From assembly GCA_001940755.1 (NCBI GenBank), contig MEHH01000047.1, positions 1 through 12,541 on the forward strand: DNA of 12,541 nucleotides. Reading direction: 5' to 3'. The notes beneath the pieces were generated by a model. That model saw nothing but the letters and a program-made list of their open reading frames with translations. It did no database searches and was not told where the DNA came from. The DNA is from Candidatus Heimdallarchaeota archaeon AB_125. Lineage in GTDB: Archaea > Asgardarchaeota > Heimdallarchaeia > Heimdallarchaeales > Heimdallarchaeaceae. The position numbers and the translations under genes are program-made. Below, in pieces: positions 1 to 8,300 of the stretch (position 1 is its first letter; each line of letters starts with the position of its first letter).

Positions 1-100
1 CGTACGGCAAGGGCAAGGACACTCCCCCCGTACGAACTGTGCGAAAAGATAATAGCCGATTGCACTGAAGCACTCGATGAGATTAAAGGGTACAGAAATA
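1..100. other. Atypical left-end segment, possibly chimeric
   Basis: This stretch is visibly richer in G and C than the rest of the window. It contains a perfect 7-bp inverted repeat, CGTACGG at 1-7 and CCGTACG at 28-34. The frame of the downstream solute-binding protein is closed here by stop codons around 50-55. A different forward frame is open from base 1 to a TGA at 139-141 and would encode a 46-residue peptide ending, with no family I recognise. A typical binding-protein signal peptide and N-lobe should lie here but are absent. The segment may be an assembly chimera at a contig end, a genuine rearrangement, or the 3' end of an unrelated gene. The sequence alone cannot separate these. 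Confidence 0.5.
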
Positions 101-946
101 AGGAGGGAATATGTCCAACCGGTAGCCCAAAGTTATCCTGATGTTCAAATAATTCCTTATGTAATCCCTGGTAGAACTGGAACACAACTTTATCCTCAAG
201 ATAATTGGACAGATGTTGAGCTTATAGATGCAGCTGTAAATATGACAGATAGATCAATTAACCAAGAATATGGCCTTGTTTGGGGAACACTATCACCATA
301 TATGTGGCCAGCTTTTCAGTATGGTTTTGATCATGGACAGTTGTATCAGAACAATACAATCGTAGTAAATGATACTGCATCTAGAAATGCAATTGAATTC
401 ATTTATGATCTGAAGTATGTTGAAAGATGTGTAAGTTACGATGATACGAGTCATTCAGCAACCCAAGCTTTCATAACAAATAAAGGAGCAATGTTAATCT
501 ATGGAGGATGGTATATTCCAACACTTTTAGATTTAGGAACAAATTTTGGTGTTCAGGTTCTTCCTAAGATTTTTAGTACAAATGAAAGAATATCTCCAAT
601 GGCTGAAATCAAAGGTTGGGGGATTTCAAAAGATACTTTGTATCCTGATATTTGCTATGAAGTCATTTCTTATCTTACATCAAATGAAGTTCAAAAAGAG
701 TTAGTATCAGATGAGTATAAGATTCCTACATTAATCGAGACAATTAGTTCTCCTTTAGTTCAAAATGAACCTTTGATTTTGACTCAAATTAAGCAAATTG
801 AAAATAGTCAATACTATCCATTAGATCCAATTTATTCTTACTATTCCGATTTTATGAGAGCTGCTTTGCAGTTCATCTTATTAAACCATGAAGACATACA
901 GAATTCTCTAGATGATGCACAAGCAGGAATTAATGCAAATAGGTGA
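77..946 (+). CDS. ABC sugar-type solute-binding protein, N-terminally truncated
   Basis: This is the C-terminal two thirds of an extracellular solute-binding protein of the maltose/oligosaccharide type (MalE-like, SBP family 1), which captures a ligand outside the cell and delivers it to the ABC permease encoded next. Family landmarks are in the right order: NWTDVELIDAAVNMT (43-57) matches the usual TWDELLEAAKKLT segment, AFITNKGAMLIYGGW (131-145) matches the AFxxGKAAMxxxGxW segment, GWGISKDT lies at 180-187, and the helical end near 257-286 matches the usual closing AL-x-EAQ-x-x-IN region. At 289 residues it is about 120-150 short, with no signal peptide, lipobox or N-lobe. True homology probably starts near REYVQ at residue 10. 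The ATG at 77 is only the first in-frame start after stops near base 50, so the native start is lost or lies elsewhere. The specific sugar cannot be read. The stop codon overlaps the next gene's start by 4 bp. Confidence 0.85.
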   Translation: MRLKGTEIRREYVQPVAQSYPDVQIIPYVIPGRTGTQLYPQDNWTDVELIDAAVNMTDRSINQEYGLVWGTLSPYMWPAFQYGFDHGQLYQNNTIVVNDTASRNAIEFIYDLKYVERCVSYDDTSHSATQAFITNKGAMLIYGGWYIPTLLDLGTNFGVQVLPKIFSTNERISPMAEIKGWGISKDTLYPDICYEVISYLTSNEVQKELVSDEYKIPTLIETISSPLVQNEPLILTQIKQIENSQYYPLDPIYSYYSDFMRAALQFILLNHEDIQNSLDDAQAGINANR

Positions 947-3900
947 GTAAAGTGAAAAAGAAACTACTATCAAAGAACCTCAAAATCAGCTTAATAATGG
1001 TATTATCTTTTTGTGCAATACTTTATTTTGCTCAACCTTTCTCAAATAATACTGTTCTTGCTCAAGAAGGCTCAGCTGAGATAGTAGATATTCAAGATAG
1101 ATACATTCTACTAAATTGGTCTATACCAGATAATGCCAGTTTTAACAGTTTTAGGATAGATTACACTAATGAGACAGGGTTTAATCATACATGGTCTGTA
1201 ATATTTCTAAATCAAACTTTGGAACATGAAGAAAATTTTTTCTCTCCAGTTAATTTTACTATTTCAGATTCTAATTTTCTAGCACAAAAGAAATTGACTC
1301 TTAATTACACAGTCTATGTAGTAAGTAATGAGTCAGATTCCATTCAAGCGAGAATTACAGGACTTCTTCCATTCCAAAAGTATCATTTCTCAATTTATCT
1401 TGTTAATGCATCATTAGTTGAATTTTCAAACACATATTTCATTCAACAAAGTAGTGATGAGCTCTTCTGGAATTCAGAAGAAATAGAAACACTTCAAAGC
1501 ATTGAAGAACAGTTGCAGTACTCGAAACTTGCTACTTCTCTTTCACTATTAGTTATTGTCATCTTATTTATTGCAGCTTTCATCTTTTTAGCTAAGAAGG
1601 ATGTTCCTTTCAATAAGGCTGCATATGTTTTCATTTTTCCTGCATTGCTTGCATTGGTATTGCTCGAAGTTTATCCTATCCTATATGGTATCTTTCTCTC
1701 TTTTACTTCTTATAATCTGAAAAGGGGAGAACAACCTGTATTTAATGCTTTCAATAATTATGCTCATATTACTGAAAATCCTCAGCTTCCAATAGCTTTT
1801 ACTACAACTCTAGTTTGGAGTACATTAATTATTGTAGCTAAAATTGTACTAGGTTTCATACTAGCTTATATCATTCAATACAAGGTAAAAAGAAAGAAAT
1901 TATGGTATCTATTTTTGTACATACCATGGGCGATTCCTTCTTACATCAAAATTCTATCCTGGAGAACTTTTTTCCATGGAACGGGTGGAGTTTCATTCTT
2001 CAATACATTGTTTGGGACTAATGTAAATCTCCTTTCCCAACCATATGTTGCTTTGTTCTTAGCATGTTTTGTAGAGGTATGGGATTCAATACCTTTGATA
2101 ACTACTTTATTTCTTGGAGGATTAAGCAGTATTCCTAGACAACTAAATGATGTTGCGGATGTTGATCAGATTAGAGAATCGTCTAAAATAAGAAGAATCA
2201 TAATACCTCTTATCAAGCCTATTATTCTCCCAGCAATAATATTAGAAATTATCAAAACATTTGGAAGTTTTAACGTAGCATTCTTACTAACGAATGGGTA
2301 TCCACTCCTTTCTTACGGATCCAGCGAAGCTGGAATTATAGGTGCAACGGATCTATTCAGTACGTTTACGTTCTACATGTTTTATCAACAAAGAGAGATT
2401 GGAATAGCTGCCGCTTACTCTACTATCATGAGTCTTCTCACGTTATTTTTTGTACTCGTCTGGTTGAAAATGTCCAAGGGTACAAGGAGTTCTTTCATAC
2501 CAGTTGAACAGAAGAAAACCTCTAGAAATAGGTACATACTACCAATCCTTTTCCTTCTTCAATCAGTTGGATATCTAACGGCAGCTATTACTGACTTTAG
2601 ATACTTTGGAATTTATTGGAATAATGCACTTGGTTATGTTCTTGCAGGATTTTATCTTATAACTTTGTTACTATTATTTTCAAAGAAGAAAGTATCAATC
2701 AAATTGATTAGATTGATTTTAATCATAGACCTAATTTTATCATTATCTCAATTCTTCTTCTATCAGATGTGGTTTGCTTTCAATTGGAATATCTTTATTA
2801 TTGTTCTGGAATTCTTCCTAATTACAAATTTTAAAAAACAACAATCTGAAGAAGTAGAGTTTAAACCAATTAAGAATCTACTAATTTCGTTGAAACAAGT
2901 TAGAATAAAATTCGTTAATCTTCTTCAAAAACTAGATTCAAAAATTGTAAAACTGAGTTCAATTCATGGAATAATATCGATTCAAGTAGTAACAATTTTG
3001 GTAACAAATATAGTTCTAAATCTAAATGATTGGCTCTCTTGGACGATATTTGCACTATTTGGTTCTTACTTAATATGTTGTTCTTTATCTAACATTCTCG
3101 TTAGATCATCTATTATCCTACAACCAGTTCTATGGATAGGTATAATCTTTAATTGGAACCAAACAGGTTGGATTATAGTATTTAGTATCTTATCATTTGT
3201 GTTTATTTTAAATTATATTAGGATACATTCTCAGTACAATTTAAAACAGAATAAGTTTCTTCTACGAATGCATAATATCACTACTAGTCCCAGTAACAGT
3301 ATTTTCTTCTTATTATTAGTTACACTAGTAGCTCTGATTCCTCTTTGGAATATTACTTGGATAGCTTTTTCTGATGGTAATAGTTCAGTCCCTACCTCCT
3401 TTTTCCCCTCTAATCCAACTCTTGATAATTTTAAAGAGCTGTTTACTCAAGAAAGTATACATTTGAATTTCGCAAATTCATTACTTATTGCATTGGGATC
3501 TGCAAGTATTTGTGTTATATTAACGGCTCTTGCTGCTTATGGATTTTCAAGATATAAAGTCAAAGCAAGAAAAGAAATGATGGTTGGTGTTTTTACTTTG
3601 AAGATGTTCACAGGAATTCTTACGCTTATTCCGTTCTATTTAATTATGTTTAATTTAGGTTTGATTGATACGTATATAGGTACAATTTTAGCTTACAGCA
3701 CGCACACGATCCCATTAGCTTTATGGATAATTAAAGGATATATTGATTCCATTCCAAAGGAACTAGATGAATCTGCATTAATCATGGGGAATTCAAGATT
3801 CAGAACACTGCGGAAAATAATCTTACCTCTAGCAGGTCCAGCTTTGGCTATAACTTTCATACTTAATTTCCTTAGCACTTGGAATGGTTTCTTGATGGCT

Positions 3901-4119
3901 TTTGTACTATTACAATCATCAGAAAAATACACACTTCCAATAAAGCTATATACATTTTTAGGATCGATTGAATCAGGCACACCAGAATGGGGTTTGTTTG
4001 CTGCTGCATCAATATTAGTTACAATTCCTTTACTGTTAGTTTTTGTTCTTCTCAGAAACTATTTGCTCAGAGGAATTGATAGTTCAGTTAATGTAAGAGA
4101 TGTAAGAAATGAAAATTGA
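943..4119 (+). CDS. Fused MalF-MalG-type ABC permease with Fn3-like ectodomain
   Basis: A 1058-residue membrane protein that appears to combine both transmembrane subunits of a carbohydrate ABC importer. In order: signal anchor (15-33); an extracellular fibronectin-III-like domain (about 43-168; core LLNWSIP and a GLLPFQKYHFSIYLVN strand) carrying ten N-X-S/T sequons; a membrane helix (197-217); a MalF-like permease (225-510); a block of about eight helices with no recognised family (530-770); and a MalG-like permease (785-1048). Each permease half has an EAA loop with canonical spacing. The MalG half keeps E943-S-A and G949 before I959-I-L-P. The MalF half reads D403-V-A with Q409 replacing the invariant Gly. 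MalF and MalG are normally separate chains of roughly 290-510 and 280-300 residues. The GTG start overlaps the previous stop (GTGA), and the 3' end overlaps the ATPase gene by 11 bp. The open frame is continuous, so a missed stop is unlikely. The transported substrate is unknown. Confidence 0.85.
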   Translation: MSKVKKKLLSKNLKISLIMVLSFCAILYFAQPFSNNTVLAQEGSAEIVDIQDRYILLNWSIPDNASFNSFRIDYTNETGFNHTWSVIFLNQTLEHEENFFSPVNFTISDSNFLAQKKLTLNYTVYVVSNESDSIQARITGLLPFQKYHFSIYLVNASLVEFSNTYFIQQSSDELFWNSEEIETLQSIEEQLQYSKLATSLSLLVIVILFIAAFIFLAKKDVPFNKAAYVFIFPALLALVLLEVYPILYGIFLSFTSYNLKRGEQPVFNAFNNYAHITENPQLPIAFTTTLVWSTLIIVAKIVLGFILAYIIQYKVKRKKLWYLFLYIPWAIPSYIKILSWRTFFHGTGGVSFFNTLFGTNVNLLSQPYVALFLACFVEVWDSIPLITTLFLGGLSSIPRQLNDVADVDQIRESSKIRRIIIPLIKPIILPAIILEIIKTFGSFNVAFLLTNGYPLLSYGSSEAGIIGATDLFSTFTFYMFYQQREIGIAAAYSTIMSLLTLFFVLVWLKMSKGTRSSFIPVEQKKTSRNRYILPILFLLQSVGYLTAAITDFRYFGIYWNNALGYVLAGFYLITLLLLFSKKKVSIKLIRLILIIDLILSLSQFFFYQMWFAFNWNIFIIVLEFFLITNFKKQQSEEVEFKPIKNLLISLKQVRIKFVNLLQKLDSKIVKLSSIHGIISIQVVTILVTNIVLNLNDWLSWTIFALFGSYLICCSLSNILVRSSIILQPVLWIGIIFNWNQTGWIIVFSILSFVFILNYIRIHSQYNLKQNKFLLRMHNITTSPSNSIFFLLLVTLVALIPLWNITWIAFSDGNSSVPTSFFPSNPTLDNFKELFTQESIHLNFANSLLIALGSASICVILTALAAYGFSRYKVKARKEMMVGVFTLKMFTGILTLIPFYLIMFNLGLIDTYIGTILAYSTHTIPLALWIIKGYIDSIPKELDESALIMGNSRFRTLRKIILPLAGPALAITFILNFLSTWNGFLMAFVLLQSSEKYTLPIKLYTFLGSIESGTPEWGLFAAASILVTIPLLLVFVLLRNYLLRGIDSSVNVRDVRNEN

Positions 4120-5224
4120 AACAAAAAATCTCACAAAGATTTATGGAAAAAAGATAGCTCTTAATGATATTAATCTAACGATTCCAGATGGAAGTTTTAC
4201 TGTTATCCTTGGTCCTTCAGGAAGTGGAAAAACAACATTATTAAGGATTCTAGCAGGATTACTTTATCCTTCGGATGGAAAGGTTTTCTTTAATGAAAAT
4301 AATATTACAGATATTCCTGCAAATAAGCGAAATATAGCTATGGTTTTCCAGAACTTTCCTCTTTTTCCACATATGACAGTGGAAGAGAACTTAGGTTTTT
4401 CATTGGAGAGTCAAAAAGAAGGTAATCTATTTAGAAGAAGAATTTTCACCCCTTCTGATGTTCAAACTAAAGTTGATGAAACTCTAGAATTATTTAAACT
4501 AGAAGATCATAGGAATAAGTATCCTTCACAACTTAGTGGAGGAGAACAACAGAGAGTAGCTATTGGAAGGGAAGTTATTAGAAAACCTGTAGTGTTTCTC
4601 TTCGATGAACCTTTGAGTAACATTGATGCTAGATTAAGATATGAGATGAGAACCTGGATAAGAAAACTTCACGGCATTGTAAAAACAACTATGGTCTATG
4701 TAACTCATGATCAAGCGGAAGCCCTTAGTCTGGGAGATAATATCATTTTGTTAAATGAAGGAGAGATTACACAAATGGGTTCCCCAGAAGATCTTTATGA
4801 TAATCCAAACCAGAAATTTGTAGCACAGTTTATAGGCAATTATCCAATGAACTTTCTTCAATTCAAATCCTCAAAGAATACCTTGTCTCTTACTCTTGAT
4901 AAAGAAATAACTCTTCCGAAAAAGATTCAAAAAGAGCTATCAAAGATAGAGATTGCTGAAGGAGAAATTGGATTTAGAGCAGAATCAATTAGAGAAGTAG
5001 ATCCTGATAAAACCATTGATGAAAATCAAATTGTAATAGATTGCTCAGTTGTTGATTCGGAAAAAATCCTTGATCAACAGGTTTTAACTTTAGATTTTAA
5101 TGGAGAAACTTTAATTTTTGTAACTAAAACCAAGAAGAAATTTACAGTAGGACATAAATTATCTATTCTCTTGCATGTAGAAAACCTATATATTTTTACT
5201 AGAGACAACAAAAGAGCATTTTAG
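4109..5224 (+). CDS. MalK/UgpC-type ABC transporter ATP-binding protein
   Basis: A cytoplasmic ATPase of the carbohydrate-importer class that powers the permease encoded immediately upstream. All nucleotide-binding motifs look intact: Walker A GPSGSGKTT (35-43), Q-loop Q81 in VFQNFPLFPHMT, signature LSGGEQQRVAIGRE (142-155), Walker B VVFLFDEP (161-168) with catalytic E167, D-loop LSNIDA (169-174) and H-loop H200 in YVTHDQAEA. Residues from about 240 to 371 form the C-terminal regulatory/TOBE-type extension, and the 371-residue length is normal for MalK/UgpC proteins. A short basic insertion (about 101-114) follows the Q-loop region compared with E. coli MalK. The ATG lies inside the permease gene's 3' end, so translational coupling is likely. 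One ATPase gene with one fused permease suggests an (NBD)2-permease stoichiometry. The assignment to carbohydrate-type import is firm; the actual substrate is not known. Confidence 0.95.
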   Translation: MKIETKNLTKIYGKKIALNDINLTIPDGSFTVILGPSGSGKTTLLRILAGLLYPSDGKVFFNENNITDIPANKRNIAMVFQNFPLFPHMTVEENLGFSLESQKEGNLFRRRIFTPSDVQTKVDETLELFKLEDHRNKYPSQLSGGEQQRVAIGREVIRKPVVFLFDEPLSNIDARLRYEMRTWIRKLHGIVKTTMVYVTHDQAEALSLGDNIILLNEGEITQMGSPEDLYDNPNQKFVAQFIGNYPMNFLQFKSSKNTLSLTLDKEITLPKKIQKELSKIEIAEGEIGFRAESIREVDPDKTIDENQIVIDCSVVDSEKILDQQVLTLDFNGETLIFVTKTKKKFTVGHKLSILLHVENLYIFTRDNKRAF

Positions 5225-5265
5225 ATAAAAATATCCGTTTAAAATCCGACTAGAACCAACACAAC

Positions 5266-5288
5266 CTTATTAAAATTATTTTATTAAG
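5266..5288. promoter_or_regulatory. Near-perfect AT-rich palindrome, possible operator
   Basis: Two 11-nt arms (5266-5276 and 5278-5288) pair around a single central base with one mismatch (T5270/T5284). The arrangement is that of a dimeric helix-turn-helix operator rather than an RNA hairpin, because there is almost no loop. It lies about 50 bp upstream of the candidate TATA box for the PAS gene and about 40 bp after the ABC operon's stop. Its function is inferred from symmetry and location only; AT-rich sequence produces such symmetry by chance fairly easily. Confidence 0.35.
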
Positions 5289-5336
5289 TTTACCAGAGAA
5301 TTCATCCATATCAGTAGTTTGATTCTCAATCTGGGG

Positions 5337-5346
5337 TAAAAATATC
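5337..5346 (+). promoter_or_regulatory. Candidate TATA box for the PAS-array gene
   Basis: TAAAAATATC is centred about 22 nt before the ATG at 5363 and only about 13 nt before the in-frame GTG at 5354. An archaeal TATA box normally sits about 26 nt before the transcript start. A transcript from this box would begin at or just past the ATG and would exclude the GTG. The spacing is slightly short, so this assignment is weaker than the two boxes further downstream. Confidence 0.4.
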
Positions 5347-5362
5347 TATTCGAGTGAATCAG

Positions 5363-8300
5363 ATGGCAGAAGAAGATTTAGGGGAGATATTCGATAAAAT
5401 CGATACAGGAGTATATGTAATTAGTAATTATAAGATTGAATATGCTAACAATCAGTTATTAGAGATAATAGGATATTCATTAGATGATATACAAGGAAAG
5501 AATTGTGTTTTCTTTGCAGCTAAAGAAGAGAAGAACAGATTACAAAAAATCAAATCAGAAAATGAAAGAGTAGGAACTTATGCAAAGGAAATTGATTTTT
5601 GGATTTCAACTAAGAATGGGACTCGTAAGTTCGTTCGTAATCGCTTCTTTCCAATTCTAGATGGAGATAAACTAAACAAGTTTCTAGTAATGATGGATGA
5701 TATCACTAAAGAGAAGCAAAAAGAAGTTAAAGTTGTAGCTTCTGAATTTAAGAAATCCAAATTCTTAGATTATCTAACTGAGCATATTATTTTCTATGAT
5801 ACTGATATGAAAATCATTTGGTCGAATAAAATTGCTAGCGACTTATTGGGACAATCTCCTGAAGAAATCATTGGAGAGGTATGCTATAATTTGTGGTACC
5901 AAAAAGATCAACCTTGTGAAAACTGTCCTGTTATCAAAGCAAGGGATACAGGAGAAGAACACATTGCTGAGGTTAATACTCCTGATAACAAAATTTGGTT
6001 TGTTAGAGGTTACCCTGTATATGGTGATGATGGTAATTTGCTTGGAGTTGCAGAATTAGCAAGTGACATTACAGAAACTAAGCAAACATCCAAAGAACTT
6101 CAAGAAAGCGAAGAGAGATTCAAACAGATTTTTGATAATGCAAATGATGCTATTTTTGTTGTAAAAAGAAGTGTAGATGGAACTTTTGAAGAAATAGTTG
6201 AAGCTAACTTAGTTGCAGTAGAAAGGTATGGATACTCACGAGAAGAATTCATGAAAATGAAACCTGAGGACTTCAATGTTTCAGGAGAGAACGAAAGTCC
6301 TGAATTTGTTCAGGAACTAATGGAAATGAAAGAACTTACCTTTGAAAGAGTACATAAGACAAAGGATGGTCGTGAACTTATTGTAGAAATCAACTCTCAT
6401 TTATTCCCTCTTGGTGAAGATTTAGTTACCTTAACTGTATTGAGAGACATTACAGAGAGAAAAAGAGACCAAGAAGAGTTAATTGAAAGTGAGGAAAAAT
6501 TCAGGCAGATTTTCCAAAATGTTGATGAAGCTATTTTCATGTTACCTCTTACTCCAGGAAATAGAATGGGCAAATACATTGAAGTGAACGAAATTGCATG
6601 TCAATGGACTGGTTACTCTAGAGAAGAATTGCTTGATATGACTCCTTTAGATCTCAAAAGCCCAGAAGGAACTGTTGGAGATTCAGATTTTGGTAAAGCT
6701 CTTCTTAAACATAACAAAGTTAATTTTGAAGGAAACATTTTTCACAAAGATGGAAGTAGTATCCCTGTTGAATATAATTCTAATATGTTCTTGATGAATG
6801 AAGAACGATTTTTACTGACAACTGCAAGAGATTTACGTGAAAAGAAAAAAGCTGAAGAACAATTAACAAGAAGTGAGGAAAGATTTAGACAAATTTTTAA
6901 CAATACTAGTGATGCTATATTTCTAACCTATCTTGATGAAAACAATTCAGTAAGTAAATTCATAGAAGTAAATGATATAGCTTTAAGATGGCTAGGGTTC
7001 ACTAAAGAAGAATTACAAAATATGTACTCAGTAGATATTACAGCTCCAGAAGAGAAAGAATTCAATTCTACATATACACACAAAATTATAGAGAAGGGTC
7101 ATGCAACATTTGAGACTATTTTATTTACAAATGATAGAAAGCGTATACCAGTAGAAATTAATTCTCTCATATTTGAATTGCAATCTCAAAAAGTTATTTT
7201 ATCGATGGCCAGAGACATAACAGAGAGGAAAAAAGCCCAAAGAGATTTGATGGAAAGTGAGGAGAAATACAGGAAATTAGTTGAAACAATTCCTGCTGCA
7301 ATAGTTCGTTCCGATTCATCTGGCAATATAACATTTGTTAATGAAAGGGCTGCTATACTCCATGGTTATGAGAGTGAAGATCAATTACTGGGTAAGAACA
7401 CTTATGAGCTTATATCCTATGAAGATTCTTTTACAGCTCAGCATGTTCAAATGAAAACTATCGAAGATGGATTTATCCATGATATAGAATATTCTATTCT
7501 GCGAAAGGATGGAACAACTATTCCAGGAGAATTTCACGCCGCTTCTATAAAGGATAAGGAAGGAAGTGTTCTTGGCTTTATTGGAGTAGAGATAGATATT
7601 ACAGAAAGAAAGAAGGCTGAGGAAGCTCTTAAAGAAAGTGAAGAGAAATTTAGACAGATTTTCCAAAACGCAAAGGATGCTATCTTCATTCATAAGATCA
7701 ATGAACACAATGAAATTGGAGATTTATTAGAAATAAATGAAACAGCATGTCAGTGGCTAGGACTCACTCGAGAGGAAATTTTAGAATTTGTAAAAGGTGA
7801 AAGCAATGGTTACTTTGACTTGAAATTTTCATTAGAAATCAGCGAAGATATTTTCCAATCAGGGACAAAGACTTTTGAAACTTCTATTGAAAATAGTGTA
7901 GGAGATATAAGACCTGTAGAGTTCAGTTCTCATCTCTTTACAATGAGAGATGAACAAGTACTACTTTCGATTGCAAGAGATATAACAGAAAGACAGATAG
8001 CTGAGCTTTCCATTAAGAAAAGTGAGGAAAGATATAGAACCTTAATTGAAACATCCCCAGATGCAATTATTCTAATCGATTTAGAAGGTAGAATTTCTTT
8101 TGCTAATAATCAAACAGCAAGTATGTATGAATATGATGAAATTGAAGATATGATCGGTTTAACAACTGTAGACTTTATAGCTAGAGAGGATTTAGAAACA
8201 GTAAACAACAAATTAAAACTTATTTTATCAGAAGGAAGATTACAAAATACTCAATTTATGTCACTAAAAAAAGATGGAAGCAGATTCCCTATCGAGATAA

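Larger units (their letters stand above)
5225..5362 (+). other. Intergenic region before the PAS gene
   Basis: About 130 bp separate the importer operon from the PAS-array gene. It contains an AT-rich near-palindrome at 5266-5288, a short inverted repeat GATT-ctc-AATC at 5321-5331, and a TATA-like run at 5337-5346. No clear poly-T terminator for the ABC operon is visible. No small open frame with coding character was found. Confidence 0.6.

Noticed and set aside
1..34. 7-bp inverted repeat as a mobile-element terminus
   Set aside because: No transposase, partner terminus or target-site duplication is visible; a 20-nt spacer with a 7-bp stem is weak evidence.
39..44. GTGCGA resembling the 5' end of a group II intron
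   Set aside because: No recognisable intron domain structure follows and no domain V-like hairpin or reverse transcriptase is present; the binding-protein frame starts within 100 bases.
101..125. Strong Shine-Dalgarno-like AGGAGG followed by an ATG at 111
   Set aside because: That frame stops after four codons at a TAG, so it does not start a real gene. It may be a remnant of the foreign left-end segment.
3693..3980. Minus-strand open frame inside the permease gene
   Set aside because: It is the antisense of the conserved MalG-like EAA region and has no promoter or family resemblance.
943..4119. The long permease as two genes merged by sequencing error
   Set aside because: The frame stays open with sensible hydrophobic coding sequence through the whole middle region, and no internal stop, start context or promoter-like break separates the halves.
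5832..6059. Alternative forward frame within PAS2
   Set aside because: It overlaps a clearly conserved PAS domain and has low-complexity hydrophobic composition with no promoter.
7385..7708. Minus-strand open frame inside the PAS gene (and similar ones near 5578, 6397, 8713 and 9067)
   Set aside because: These are antisense shadows of repeated PAS coding sequence and recur at equivalent places in several repeats, which explains them.
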